This document shows, one piece after another, positions 33,316-42,805 of a stretch of 64,000 nt of DNA. The notes under the pieces were generated by a model. The model saw only the letters and a program-made list of their open reading frames with translations. It did no database searches and was not told where the DNA came from. Position 1 is the stretch's first letter; each line of letters opens with the position of its first letter. The stretch lies in assembly GCA_963787415.1 (NCBI GenBank), contig CAWBCO010000007.1, forward strand, positions 62,001 to 126,000. The letters run 5' to 3'. Position numbers and translations under genes: made by a program. The stretch is from CAVUWL01 sp963787415. Lineage in GTDB: Bacteria > Actinomycetota > Thermoleophilia > Solirubrobacterales > 70-9.

Positions 33316-34652
33316 CTGAGAATCACCTCAGCATCGTGGCGTGGGGTCTCGGTGATGGCACGGCGAAAGGGTCGCTCGGAGGCAGGATCAGTGGGGTGGA
33401 TATCGCGTCGTTTGACGAGCTCCTCAAGCACCACCGCCATCTCAAATTGGGCAAAGGATGCACCAAGGCAGCGGCGGATGCCACCGCCAAAAGGGATCCA
33501 GGTGTAGGTACCGGGAGGGTTGTCGATAAAGCGCTCGGGAAGGAAGCGCTCCGGCTCAGGATAGATCTCGGGGTTGCGATGAACCAGGTGGATGCTGGGG
33601 GTAACCGATACCCCTGCGGGCAGCTCGAAGCCGCCGATCTCAACCGCCTCGGTCAACCGCCTGATCACCACGACAATCACCGGGCGCAGGCGCAGCGTCT
33701 CTTGGATCGTCGCGCTCAGGTACTGCTCAGACCCGGCTCTGACCTCCTCCCGCAACCGGGCGAGCTTCTCGGGGTGGCGAACGAGGCGCTCGATCGCCCA
33801 AGAAAGGGCCGTCGCCGTGGTCTCATGTCCGGCGACGAGCAGCGTGAGCAACTCGTCTCGCATCTCGGCGTCGCTCATCGGCGCGCCGTCCTCGTGTCTG
33901 GCAGAGACGAGCAGCGAGAGAATGTCGTCGCGATCAGCGAGGTCATCGGCCCGCCTTCGCTCGGCGATCTCGCGCCTGATCAGCGCATCGACGCACTGGA
34001 TGCGGTTGCGAAAGGCGGGTATGCGCCCGATTCTGCTGGGCCCAGCGAGGATCACCGGGACCAGCATCAGGGGGTTGGTGCTGAGGTCGAGGAAGTCGCG
34101 AAGCGCCACCCGCAGCGCATCCCTTCGCTCTCCTGCATGCAAACCGAAGACGGTCTCGAGGATGATCTCAAGCGTGAGCGCCTGCATTCGAGGGCGCAGC
34201 TTGTAGGGAACTCCGAGCGGCCAGCCCCCGATCTCGCGCGCGGCGATCTCAGCCATCCTCTCGCGATAGCCCTGCATGCGCTCGCCGTGGAAGGGTGGAA
34301 GCAGCAACTTGCGCTGACCGATGTGGGCCTTCTCATCGAGCACCAGCACCGAATTCTCGCCAAGAATGGGACGCAGAACCTGGTTTCCCTCGCCCGCGTG
34401 AAAGACCCGCGGGTCACCCGTAAAGACCTGCTTGATCACCCCGGGGTCAGAGACCACCACCCAGGTGCCCTCATAGGCAATTCGCAGGGTGAAGGTGGAC
34501 CCGAAACGAGAGCGGCACTGCTCAAGCATCCACTGGGCCCGGCGCGACCAGATCGCGGTTTGTGCGGCCCGCGGCAATCGCGGGCCAGGCGGCAGCTTGC
34601 CCCTGATCTCGGGGACGAGCGCCGGCGCAGGAGCTGTTTCCACTGTCTCCAT
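33312..34652 (-). CDS. Cytochrome P450
   Basis: 446 residues from the ATG at 34652 (GAGAGAG just before); the frame is open upstream but not conserved. The heme-binding loop is FGGGIRRCLGASFAQFE, the ExxR motif is in QETLRLRP, and the I-helix oxygen-activation motif is LVAGHETTATALSWA. No membrane anchor is seen, as usual in bacteria; the N-terminal LPPGPRLPRAAQT is a typical proline-rich hinge. It resembles the CYP family that hydroxylates fatty acids or terpenoids, but substrate is unknown. It is divergent from an HSL-type esterase with 94 bases between. Confidence 0.92.
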   Translation of the reverse strand: METVETAPAPALVPEIRGKLPPGPRLPRAAQTAIWSRRAQWMLEQCRSRFGSTFTLRIAYEGTWVVVSDPGVIKQVFTGDPRVFHAGEGNQVLRPILGENSVLVLDEKAHIGQRKLLLPPFHGERMQGYRERMAEIAAREIGGWPLGVPYKLRPRMQALTLEIILETVFGLHAGERRDALRVALRDFLDLSTNPLMLVPVILAGPSRIGRIPAFRNRIQCVDALIRREIAERRRADDLADRDDILSLLVSARHEDGAPMSDAEMRDELLTLLVAGHETTATALSWAIERLVRHPEKLARLREEVRAGSEQYLSATIQETLRLRPVIVVVIRRLTEAVEIGGFELPAGVSVTPSIHLVHRNPEIYPEPERFLPERFIDNPPGTYTWIPFGGGIRRCLGASFAQFEMAVVLEELVKRRDIHPTDPASERPFRRAITETPRHDAEVILS

Positions 34653-34746
34653 CTCTCTCTGCCACCGTACAGGCGCGCCCGCGCGGTGGCCTGGGAGCGG
34701 TGATCCGAACATTCCGCCGAGGCCCCGCCAGATAGCCTCAACTGCC

Positions 34747-35805
34747 GTGGCCTCTCTCCCTCGCCTCGCGCCGCGCCTTGAGCATCCGATCGTGCGAGCG
34801 GCCTGCGGACTTCCGCCCAGCGTCCAGCGAGGGCTCTTCGGAAGACCCCCGATCCTCGATGGACAGACGCTCGCCAGCGACATTCAGGTGCTTTTGCGCC
34901 TCGCCGAGCTGACCGGGAACCGCTCGCTCACCGATGGCGGTGATCCCGAGCAAATCCGGGAGCAGCGCCGCGTCGAGGCAAGGGTGACCGGTGGGCCCCC
35001 ACTGCCGATGGCGCGGGTTGAAGAGATGGAGCTACCCGGTCCCGGGGGAAAACTGAAGGCGCGCCTCTATCGGCCGGAAGGAGGCAAGGATGGACCCCAA
35101 CCGCTGCTCGTTTTCTACCACGGTGGAGGCTGGGTGATCGGCGACCTTGAGACCCACGATGGCGTCTGTCGCTTCCTCGCCGCCAACAGCGGCGCCCTCG
35201 TTCTCTCGGTCGCCTACCGCCTGGCGCCCGAGCACCGCTTTCCGGCGGCGGTCGAAGACGCGCAGGCGGCTTTCACCTGGGCCCACGAGCAATCCGCGGC
35301 GCTGGGTGCGGACTCCCACCGGATCGCGGTCGGCGGCGATAGTGCCGGCGCCAACCTGGCGACGGTGGCATGCCATCTGCAGCGCGACTGCGATGGGCCC
35401 CGGCCCGCGATGCAACTGCTGATCTATCCGGCCACCGATGCTTTCGGTGAACGACCGTCGCGTCGGCTATTTGGAGAGGGCTTCTTGCTGACGCTCGCCG
35501 ATATCGATTGGTTCGAAGAGCACTACCTGCCCGACCGCGCTACCGCCGCCGACCCACGTGCCTCGGTGATGAGAGCAGAGGACCATTCCGGGCTGCCACC
35601 CGCCTACGTCGTCACAGCCGGATTTGATCCACTTCGTGATGAGGGCGAGGCCTATGCCGAGCGCATGCGCGAGGCCGGTGTGCAGGTCGCACTGCGACGC
35701 CAGAGCGGGCTGGTCCACAGCTTCGCCAACCTGACGGCGGTCAGTCGCAGTGCTGCCGGGGCAATGCTCGAGGCAGCCGGAGCCCTTCGCATGGGCCTCG
35801 CGTAG
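34747..35805 (+). CDS. Alpha/beta-hydrolase of the hormone-sensitive lipase family
   Basis: 352 residues from the GTG at 34747, where homology starts; the frame is open upstream through the P450 promoter. The oxyanion-hole motif YHGGGWVIG, nucleophile GDSAGAN, acid in DPLRDEGEAY and His in GLVHSF make a full catalytic triad. It would hydrolyse short- to medium-chain carboxyl esters in the cytoplasm. With WS/DGAT and a thioesterase in the window it may take part in lipid turnover, but that is inference. Confidence 0.9.
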   Translation: MASLPRLAPRLEHPIVRAACGLPPSVQRGLFGRPPILDGQTLASDIQVLLRLAELTGNRSLTDGGDPEQIREQRRVEARVTGGPPLPMARVEEMELPGPGGKLKARLYRPEGGKDGPQPLLVFYHGGGWVIGDLETHDGVCRFLAANSGALVLSVAYRLAPEHRFPAAVEDAQAAFTWAHEQSAALGADSHRIAVGGDSAGANLATVACHLQRDCDGPRPAMQLLIYPATDAFGERPSRRLFGEGFLLTLADIDWFEEHYLPDRATAADPRASVMRAEDHSGLPPAYVVTAGFDPLRDEGEAYAERMREAGVQVALRRQSGLVHSFANLTAVSRSAAGAMLEAAGALRMGLA

Positions 35806-35992
35806 GTAATCCGGATCCGAGCACAAACCGACCGCCAGTCAGAGGCCCAGCGGCCCTCGGACAAAAGGGCGCCAGGGTGGCGGCAAGGCTCCAGCGGACA
35901 GGACTGACCCAGATTAACGGCGAAGATGGCTTCACCGTCGCCCCGAAGTCTTTAGTCAGAGGACAGCCGCTGCCCATAGTCTTCGCCGCCAA

Positions 35993-37963
35993 TTGACCTC
36001 GATCCGGTCCCGATCGACGCCGCTTCCGACTCCCGGGGGCCGAAACTCCGGTAGCCGCAGGCGGTTATTCGATGCCGTGGGCCATATTTGCCAGGCAGCG
36101 AGCGCGAGGCGACACGGGGGTCACCTGCTCGCCGCGACGCTGTTGACCGCATCAGCCTGCGCTCTTGCCCTGGCGCTTGGCAGGGCACCGACTGCCGCGG
36201 CGACCCCGGCTGAGCGTCCCAACGTGATCGTCGTTCAAACCGACGACGCGGACATGCGCGAGGTGTACCAGACGTATACCAACCCCCAGGGCGGCCAGGT
36301 TCCGGTGATGCGAAAAACACTCCGCCTCCTTGGTCGCGGTGGCGTCACCTTCGGCAACTACTACGTTTCTGACTCCCTCTGCGGCCCCTCGCGTGCCACC
36401 TATCTCACCGGCCAGTATGCGCACAACAATGGGGTCGAGGGCAACAACGATGAAACCACCAGCGAGGGTGGCTACCCGAACTTCATTCGGAGCCCCGCAG
36501 CCCGGCAAAATCTCGCCGTTTGGCTACAACGGGCCGGCTACCGCACGATCCACATCGGCAAGTTCCTCAACCGCTACGGCGAACCGCCGTATGGAGTCCC
36601 AACCGAAGAGCCCCCGGGATGGAGTGACTGGGATTCGCTGATCGGCGAAACCTCAAACCACCACTTCTACGGCTACCGTCTAAACGATAACGGCGAAGTC
36701 CAGGGCCCGTTCGGCAACCTTGACTACGAACCCGTAGAGCCGGTCACCTGTCCCTACTATGCGCCGCCAGAAAGCGGCGGTTGCACCTACGCGACCGACG
36801 TCCTCACCCAGCGAGCCGAAGAACAGATCAACGTCTCGACCCAACTTGCAAAGCCATTTTACCTGGCCCTCGACTACACCGCTCCCCACGGCGACGAACA
36901 CCCCCCTGCGGGACCCGAGCCTGCGCCTCGCTATTACGGCTCACTCGCTTCGGTGCGGGTGCCGCGCGGACCCAATTTCAACGAAGCAAACAACTCCGAT
37001 AAGCCAAGCTTCATCCGCGACCTACCCCTTTTAACCCCAGGGCAAATCCACAGCATCACGGTCGAATACCAAAACGAGCTGGAGTCGCTGCGATCGGTCG
37101 ATGACGGTGTCGAACAACTGGTTAACACTCTGAAGCGAGACGGCCAGCTCAAAAACACCTACATCTTCTTTACCTCCGACAACGGCTATTTCGAGGGCGA
37201 GCACCGAATCAAGCGCTCCAAGTTCCTTCCCTATGAGTCCTCCACCCATCTGCCGATGCTTCTCCGCGGCCCCGGGCTGACTGGGGGTGTCACCTCAAAC
37301 GCCCTCGTCTCAAACGTCGATATCGCTCCCACGATCCTGCAGATCGCGGGAGCCCGAGCCACCCATCCTCTCGATGGCTCCTCAATGCTGCGCTTCGCCG
37401 AACACCCCCTGATGCGCTCCCAGCAGGCCGTCCTGCTTGAGTCCTTCTATGGCAATAGCTCCGACGCCGCCGAAGCAAGGGCGGAAAGCGTAAGAACCAA
37501 TTCCGCACCACCAATCACCTATGTGGGTATCCGCCTTGGCCCCTACAAGTACGTCGAATACGTTGACGGCGAGAAAGAGCTCTACGACCTGCAGACCGAT
37601 CCCTATGAGCTGACCAACCAGATCCGCAATCCAGAATTTTATCCGGTGCGCAATTACCTCGCCCGCCAACTGCAGTGGCTGCAGCGCTGCGCCGGAGCCA
37701 AGTGTCGGCGCCCGATCGGACGGGACCTGCCGCTGCTGCGACACAGCTGTCACCGCAGGGCGGGGGCCTGCGTGCACCGGGCCGAACCGATTACCCCGGC
37801 CGAGGGCGAAGGCGAAAGTCCGCCTCCGCTCGGCACCCTCTACTCATACTCAAGCGCCTCAAGCACATTGAGCCGGGCGGCACGACGCGCCGGCGCGATC
37901 GCCGCCAAAACCCCGGCGAGCGCTGCAAAGACCAAGAGCAAGACCAGGGTTCCAACCGGATAG
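35993..37963 (+). CDS. Exported sulfatase (formylglycine type)
   Basis: 656 residues from a TTG at 35993; a GTG at 36077 is an alternative. An export signal (HLLAATLLTASACALALALG) is followed by the metal-binding NVIVVQTDDAD, where the second and third acidic ligands are visible. The CxPxR-like site LCGPSRATYLTG carries Cys130, to be converted to formylglycine. Other family elements are HIGKFLNRYG, FFTSDNGYFEGEHR and the C-terminal ELYDLQTDPYELTN. It hydrolyses sulfate esters, perhaps of polysaccharides. The last 41 codons run antisense into the convergent ABC permease gene; the domain ends well before. Confidence 0.88.
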   Translation: MTSIRSRSTPLPTPGGRNSGSRRRLFDAVGHICQAASARRHGGHLLAATLLTASACALALALGRAPTAAATPAERPNVIVVQTDDADMREVYQTYTNPQGGQVPVMRKTLRLLGRGGVTFGNYYVSDSLCGPSRATYLTGQYAHNNGVEGNNDETTSEGGYPNFIRSPAARQNLAVWLQRAGYRTIHIGKFLNRYGEPPYGVPTEEPPGWSDWDSLIGETSNHHFYGYRLNDNGEVQGPFGNLDYEPVEPVTCPYYAPPESGGCTYATDVLTQRAEEQINVSTQLAKPFYLALDYTAPHGDEHPPAGPEPAPRYYGSLASVRVPRGPNFNEANNSDKPSFIRDLPLLTPGQIHSITVEYQNELESLRSVDDGVEQLVNTLKRDGQLKNTYIFFTSDNGYFEGEHRIKRSKFLPYESSTHLPMLLRGPGLTGGVTSNALVSNVDIAPTILQIAGARATHPLDGSSMLRFAEHPLMRSQQAVLLESFYGNSSDAAEARAESVRTNSAPPITYVGIRLGPYKYVEYVDGEKELYDLQTDPYELTNQIRNPEFYPVRNYLARQLQWLQRCAGAKCRRPIGRDLPLLRHSCHRRAGACVHRAEPITPAEGEGESPPPLGTLYSYSSASSTLSRAARRAGAIAAKTPASAAKTKSKTRVPTG

Positions 37964-40389
37964 GAGAGGGTGAAGCCTTCGCCCTTCAGCGGCTGGGCTA
38001 TCAAGGCCGCAAAGAGAACCCCGAGTACGAGGCCGAGAATCGCCCCGATCAAAGCGGTGATCACCGCCTCATAGCGAATCATCGTGCGAACCTGGCGGCG
38101 CGACATGCCGATTGCGCGCAGCATCCCGAGCTCACGGGTGCGCTCGTGGATCGAGAGCGCCAGGGTATTGGCAATCCCAAACAGCGAAACCAGGATCGCC
38201 AGGCCCAGGAGCGCATAGATTAGGTGCACGAGGTTGTCGACCTGGCCCGCCTGTTTTTCCTTCAATTCCTGTTGGTTTGAGACTTCCGCGGTCGGAAAGC
38301 CCGCTTCGATGGCTTTGCTGAGACGCGCTTGCACGATGCTCAGGTTCGCCCGGGGAGCGAGCTTGACGAAATCGATCGAATCCTCTCGCTGGTTGAAATC
38401 CCGCGCCAAGACACGGTGGGTGAGCACCGCACTTCCGAGCAGTTTCGCCCGGTCGCTGTATTCGCCGACCACCCTGAAGCTGGGGCGAGCGCCGGTCTGG
38501 GTCAGGAAACGAACTCGGCTGCCGACTTCAAACCCATTGGCTGAGGCAAATGATCTGTTCAGAATCACCTCGCTACCCCTTAAGTTGCGCAGGGTCGCGG
38601 GACCACCGCTCTTCCAGTCAAGTGAGAGAACCCGTCCCGCGTCTGGCTCCAGCGCAGAGACCCGCGGCTCAGCGGATCCACCGATCAGCTTCGCCTGGGC
38701 CGAGCGCAGAGTGGAAACGAGCTCAATTCCTGGCACCCGCCGGGCCAGGGAGGCGGCGCCGGCGGGAATCGGAGATAGACCGTTGCTGCTGCGGATCACC
38801 AGTTGACCTTGAAAGCTTTCATCGACCGCACTGGCGACCGAACCCTTGATACCGGCGGCGAAAACGGTGACGAAGGTGACCAGCGCTACGCCGATCATCA
38901 GCGCTGCGGCGGTGACCGCGGTGCGGGCAGGATTGCGCTGCGTGTTCTCGCGTGCGAGACGACCGGTCAGCCTGCGCATCCGCTCTAATGGTGCCCCAGC
39001 CACGAAGGCGAGGGGTCGAACCAACCGTGGGCTGAACAACGAGACCGCAAGCACGACGGCGACCGCTCCGCCGCCGATCAGCCCGGCCCCGGTGCCGCCG
39101 CCGGCACTGCCGAAGAGGCCGTAGACCACCATCGCCAGCCCAATCAGGCCCAACAGGGCAGCGAGGCCCGCATAGGCGAGCCGGCGGCGCCGAGTGGAAT
39201 GGATCTCCAGGGCCCGCAGGGCGGCGATCGGCGGCACCCGGGTCGAGCGCAGTGCGGGCAAGATCGATGAGATCAGAGTTACGCCAACGCCGATCACCAA
39301 GGAGACGACGATGGTTCGGGTCTCAAGCACGAGGCCCGTGGTGGGAAGTTCGATCCCGATCGCGACGAATAGTGCATTCAGGCCCTCGGCGATCGCGAAC
39401 CCACCCAGCAGGCCCAGCAGGGCTCCGATCGCCCCGATCACAATCGCTTCAAAGATCACCGCGGCGAGCAGCTGCCTGCGCGAGGCGCCCAGGGTCCGCA
39501 ACATTCCGAACTCGCTGACCCGTTGGGCCACGGTGATCGAGAATGTATTGAAGATCAAAAAGGCGCCAACTAGGAGCGCCACTCCAGCGAAGACCAAAAG
39601 CGCTGTCTGCAAGAAGCCGAGTTTGTCGCGGACTTGTTCGGAATCGCGATTTGCATTCTCTTCCCCGGTCTGTACTTTGACCGAGGCGGGCATGATCTGT
39701 CTGATCCGCTGCTTCAATACGAGCGGGGAAACGCCCCGCTTCGCCGCCACCGAGATCTGGTCGAAGCGTCCGCGGTTGCCGGTGATCCGCTGAGCCTCGG
39801 GCAGAGTTAGCTGGGCAATGCTGGTTCCGCCGAAGGACGCTTCGCCGAGCTTGGTCAATCCCACCAGGCGATAGCTCCGCACCCGCGTTTGGCCGGCGAT
39901 CTCAAAGCGATCCCCGATCGAGATGCCCGCGTTTTCCGCCGCAGCCCTATCGATCGAGGCTTCGGTTGGTCCACGCGGGGGGTGGCCGTCAACGTAGTTG
40001 AGCGACTCAAGCCCGTCGGGCAGGCTCGAGGAGATGAATTTTGGCGCGAACTTGGATCCCACCGCTTCATGCTCTGCGTTGAAGAATCCGCCCGGGGTAA
40101 AGATCGCCCCCGCCGCCAGCCGCACGCCGGGGGTGTGCTGCACGCGGCTCAACAAAGAGGCGCCGATCGTCGGGATTTCGCCGCCTTCCTGTTCGACCGG
40201 GTTCCGCGCTGTGATCACCACCGCGGTGCCCTTCAGCGAGTCGCTGAAGATCTGATTGAAGGCGGCAAAAATCGTATCGGTGAGGATGTAGCTGCCGGCC
40301 ACGAAGGCGACCCCGATTACAACGGCAAGCGTCGTCGTCAGGGCGCGGACTTTGCGCCCCCAGAGGCTCTTGAGAGCGAGGCTAGTCAA
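37840..40389 (-). CDS. ABC transporter permease, FtsX/MacB type with two FtsX domains
   Basis: 849 residues. One N-terminal membrane helix (ALTTTLAVVIGVAFVAGSYI), a periplasmic-type domain of about 200 residues, three helices (about 265-390), a further helix pair near 405-450, a second N-terminal-like helix and extracellular domain (about 490-720) and three final helices (about 725-840). This duplicated FtsX plan is typical of actinobacterial exporters acting on lipoproteins, peptides or lipids. It overlaps the ATPase gene by eight bases, so the two form one transporter. Substrate unknown. Confidence 0.9.
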   Translation of the reverse strand: MTSLALKSLWGRKVRALTTTLAVVIGVAFVAGSYILTDTIFAAFNQIFSDSLKGTAVVITARNPVEQEGGEIPTIGASLLSRVQHTPGVRLAAGAIFTPGGFFNAEHEAVGSKFAPKFISSSLPDGLESLNYVDGHPPRGPTEASIDRAAAENAGISIGDRFEIAGQTRVRSYRLVGLTKLGEASFGGTSIAQLTLPEAQRITGNRGRFDQISVAAKRGVSPLVLKQRIRQIMPASVKVQTGEENANRDSEQVRDKLGFLQTALLVFAGVALLVGAFLIFNTFSITVAQRVSEFGMLRTLGASRRQLLAAVIFEAIVIGAIGALLGLLGGFAIAEGLNALFVAIGIELPTTGLVLETRTIVVSLVIGVGVTLISSILPALRSTRVPPIAALRALEIHSTRRRRLAYAGLAALLGLIGLAMVVYGLFGSAGGGTGAGLIGGGAVAVVLAVSLFSPRLVRPLAFVAGAPLERMRRLTGRLARENTQRNPARTAVTAAALMIGVALVTFVTVFAAGIKGSVASAVDESFQGQLVIRSSNGLSPIPAGAASLARRVPGIELVSTLRSAQAKLIGGSAEPRVSALEPDAGRVLSLDWKSGGPATLRNLRGSEVILNRSFASANGFEVGSRVRFLTQTGARPSFRVVGEYSDRAKLLGSAVLTHRVLARDFNQREDSIDFVKLAPRANLSIVQARLSKAIEAGFPTAEVSNQQELKEKQAGQVDNLVHLIYALLGLAILVSLFGIANTLALSIHERTRELGMLRAIGMSRRQVRTMIRYEAVITALIGAILGLVLGVLFAALIAQPLKGEGFTLSYPVGTLVLLLVFAALAGVLAAIAPARRAARLNVLEALEYE

Positions 40390-41116
40390 TCTGCTTCATC
40401 AGCTCGATCACCTGATCGGTGGAGCCGGGCACGGTGTCGTGCAGGAGTTTGCCGTCGCGAAGCGTGACCAGGCGGTCGGCGTGGGCGGCGGCGGCGGGGT
40501 CGTGGGTGACCATAATCACGGTCTGGCCGAATCGATCAACCGCTTCGCGCAGCAAATTCAATACGTCCTCACTGGCCTTTGAATCGAGATTGCCGGTGGG
40601 CTCATCGGCAAAGACGACGGCGGGCTTTGAAACCAGGGCGCGGGCAAGCGCCACGCGCTGCTGCTGACCACCGGAGAGCTCCGCCGGACGGTGGCCGCGA
40701 CGATCCCCCAGCCCGACCGTATCGACCAACTGCTCAAGCCACTCGCGGTCGGGCTTTCGTCCAGCAATCGAGAGCGGCAGCACGATGTTTTCCTCAGCGC
40801 TTAAGACCGGCAGTAGGTTGAAGAACTGAAAGACGAAACCGAGCTTGTCACGGCGCAGCTTGGTCAGCTCGGAATCGCCAAGGCCGGTGAGCTCAACTCC
40901 GTCGAGGACGACCGTGCCGAAAGTCGGCTGGTCGAGGCCGGCGAGGATATGCATCAGGGTGGACTTGCCCGAGCCCGACGGACCCATGATGGCACTGAAA
41001 TGACCACGCTCAAACGACGTGCTCACCCCTGCAAGCGCATCGACCGCCGCATCCCCCTCGCCATAGCGGCGAACCAGATCCTTTGCGACCAACACCCTTG
41101 AGCCTGGGTCGTTCAT
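40382..41116 (-). CDS. ABC transporter ATP-binding protein (MacB/LolD type)
   Basis: A 244-residue ATPase with Walker A GPSGSGKST, signature LSGGQQQR, Walker B VVFADEPTGNLD and switch His in VTHDPAAA. The sequence between (LTGLGDSELTKLRRDKLGFVFQ) is typical of the MacB/LolD group that pairs with FtsX-type permeases. It precedes and overlaps the permease gene 37840-40389. ATG start at 41116. Confidence 0.93.
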   Translation of the reverse strand: MNDPGSRVLVAKDLVRRYGEGDAAVDALAGVSTSFERGHFSAIMGPSGSGKSTLMHILAGLDQPTFGTVVLDGVELTGLGDSELTKLRRDKLGFVFQFFNLLPVLSAEENIVLPLSIAGRKPDREWLEQLVDTVGLGDRRGHRPAELSGGQQQRVALARALVSKPAVVFADEPTGNLDSKASEDVLNLLREAVDRFGQTVIMVTHDPAAAAHADRLVTLRDGKLLHDTVPGSTDQVIELMKQID

Positions 41117-41155
41117 CGGGGCACCGTAGCGCTCTTAGCGACTAGCCTGGGTCAG

Positions 41156-41941
41156 GTGGCGCTGGCCGATCAATTCGATGGATTGCTGATCGACCTTGAC
41201 GGCGTGGTTTGGCTCGGCCCCGAGTTTTTGCCGGGCTCCCTGCAGGCGCTTGCGACCTTGCTCGATGCCCGCAAGGAGATCGTCTTCGTGACCAACAATC
41301 CCGCTCGCTCTGGTGCCTCCTATGCAGAGCGCTTGCGCGATGCGGGCCTTATGGTCGCTGATGAGCGTGTCCTGACCGCCGGGATGGCGACCGCGATGCT
41401 CGCCGCCAAGGCGCTTGGCCGCGGCGCCAGCACCTTTGTGATCGGAGCTCCGGCCTTTGCCCGGCGCGCGTCGGAGGCTGGGTTGGTCGTCCTTGCCGGA
41501 GAGGACGCCAGGTCGGCAGAATCTGTGCTCGTCTCCGGGCATCGGGGGTTCAATTATGAGGAGCTGCTGACCGCCACCATCGCGCTGCGTGCTGGAGCCA
41601 AGCTGTTTGCGACGAGCCGCGACCCAAACCTGCCAATGCCCGGCGGAGCCTGGCCAGGTACCGGTGCGATCCTTGCCGCGGTCGAGACTGCAAGTGAAAA
41701 AAGCGCGCAGATCGGAGGAAAGCCCGAGCCCCATCTGTTCGCGATGGCGCGCGACTTACTCGCTGGTGCCAAGCGGGTCGCGATGCTTGGCGACAGGATC
41801 GCCTCCGACATCGAGGGCGGCAAGCGCGCCGGGCTAAAGACGATCCTGGTGCTGAGCGGCGCCACCTCCCGCGAGCAGGCCGCCGGCGCGCAGCCGGCTC
41901 CTGACTTCATGATTGAGCGCCTCGCCGAGATCCTGCGCTGA
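41156..41941 (+). CDS. HAD-superfamily (IIA, NagD-like) phosphatase
   Basis: A 261-residue hydrolase. Motif I is LLIDLDGVVW with the nucleophile Asp13 and acid Asp15, motif II is VFVTNNPARS, the Lys is in IGGKPEPHLF, and motif III is MLGDRIASDIEGGKRAG. The HAD-IIA cap suggests a sugar phosphate, nucleotide or phosphoglycolate substrate. The start is GTG at 41156. It is divergent from the ABC ATPase gene with 39 bases between. Confidence 0.9.
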   Translation: MALADQFDGLLIDLDGVVWLGPEFLPGSLQALATLLDARKEIVFVTNNPARSGASYAERLRDAGLMVADERVLTAGMATAMLAAKALGRGASTFVIGAPAFARRASEAGLVVLAGEDARSAESVLVSGHRGFNYEELLTATIALRAGAKLFATSRDPNLPMPGGAWPGTGAILAAVETASEKSAQIGGKPEPHLFAMARDLLAGAKRVAMLGDRIASDIEGGKRAGLKTILVLSGATSREQAAGAQPAPDFMIERLAEILR

Positions 41942-41993
41942 GTACGACGGGATAGCTCCTGGGAGGGTTGCCCAGCAAGCGACTCGAGGGCGA

Positions 41994-42775
41994 TCAGCGC
42001 TCGCGGATAAGCAGCGTCTGGGCAGCGCGGCCGATCCTGCCGCGGCGGTCAGCGAGCACCGACTCGGCGGTGCCGATGCCGTTGGACCCGGGTACCGTGA
42101 TCGCGTCCACGCAGACCCATTCTCCATCGGGCATGCGCTCGAGGTGAACCGTGAGCTCAACGTTGATGAAGAGGAAGCGACGCCAGTCAACCACGGCGCT
42201 GATCCCGTTGCCGACGTCGGCGGCGATCATCACCCGCTGCAGCGCCGTGGGCTCCTCACCATCGAGCAGGGGATAGCGCATCCGCAACCAAACAACGGCG
42301 GGTCCGGGCTCCAGGAAGTCACCGCTCAGCACCCGCAGCTGCATAGCGGTGTGGTAGCCGACGTCCTGCCCGGTGGGAAAAAACGATGCCAAGCGGCCCT
42401 GCTCGGGCCCGGGCGCGCCCGGGCGCGAAGCAGGGTGGGGGGCAAAGCGAGCTCCGCGGGGCGAATTCGCCACCCACTGGCTCGGATCAGCTCCTCCCCC
42501 TTCTCCCCGCACAGAGATGCCGCGATCAGCTGCACCCGTTTTCCCGGCCGCAGCAAGCGCGCCGAGACGCTGAGCGCCGCAATCGGAACCGGGCGCAAGA
42601 TCTCGAAGGTGATGCGGCCGATCTGGAACTCGCCACCCCCATCAAGGCGCTCCATCTCTCGGGCAAGCAAAGCGGCGGGCGGGCCAGCATGCTGGGCGCC
42701 GGGATCCCATGGGCCGCGGGTCAGCTCGGTTGCAAGGTACCCGTCGCCATCGCGCTCGTAAAACGCCTGCGGCAC
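41994..42775 (-). pseudogene. Acyl-CoA thioesterase (TesB-like double hotdog), one frameshift
   Basis: The N-terminal half (PQAFYERDGDGYLATELTRG, GPWDPGAQHAGPPAALLARE, ELIRASGWRIRPAEL) and the C-terminal half (FFPTGQDVGYHTAMQLRV, DVGNGISAVVDWRRFLFINV, DGEWVCVDAITVPG) are both well conserved but in different frames. The break is at a 10-base tandem repeat (42408-42427). One more repeat unit would join the halves into a single protein of about 260 residues. Apart from that the gene looks healthy, so it may be a slippage or assembly event rather than an old pseudogene. Relatives hydrolyse acyl-CoA. Confidence 0.8.
42408..42427. repeat. 10-base tandem repeat (CCCGGGCGCG x2) at a frameshift
   Basis: Two exact units lie end to end. 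The first 16 bases (42408-42423) are also a perfect palindrome, so both slippage and hairpin formation are possible. The reading frame of the thioesterase changes exactly here; a third unit would restore it. Confidence 0.85.
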
Positions 42776-42805
42776 GCTGGCATCCTAGGTGGGATTGAGC
42801 GGCGC

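Noticed and set aside
33297..34703. 468-codon open frame on the plus strand
   Set aside because: It is fully antisense to the cytochrome P450, whose heme, ExxR and I-helix motifs are intact; no domain is seen in the plus-strand product.
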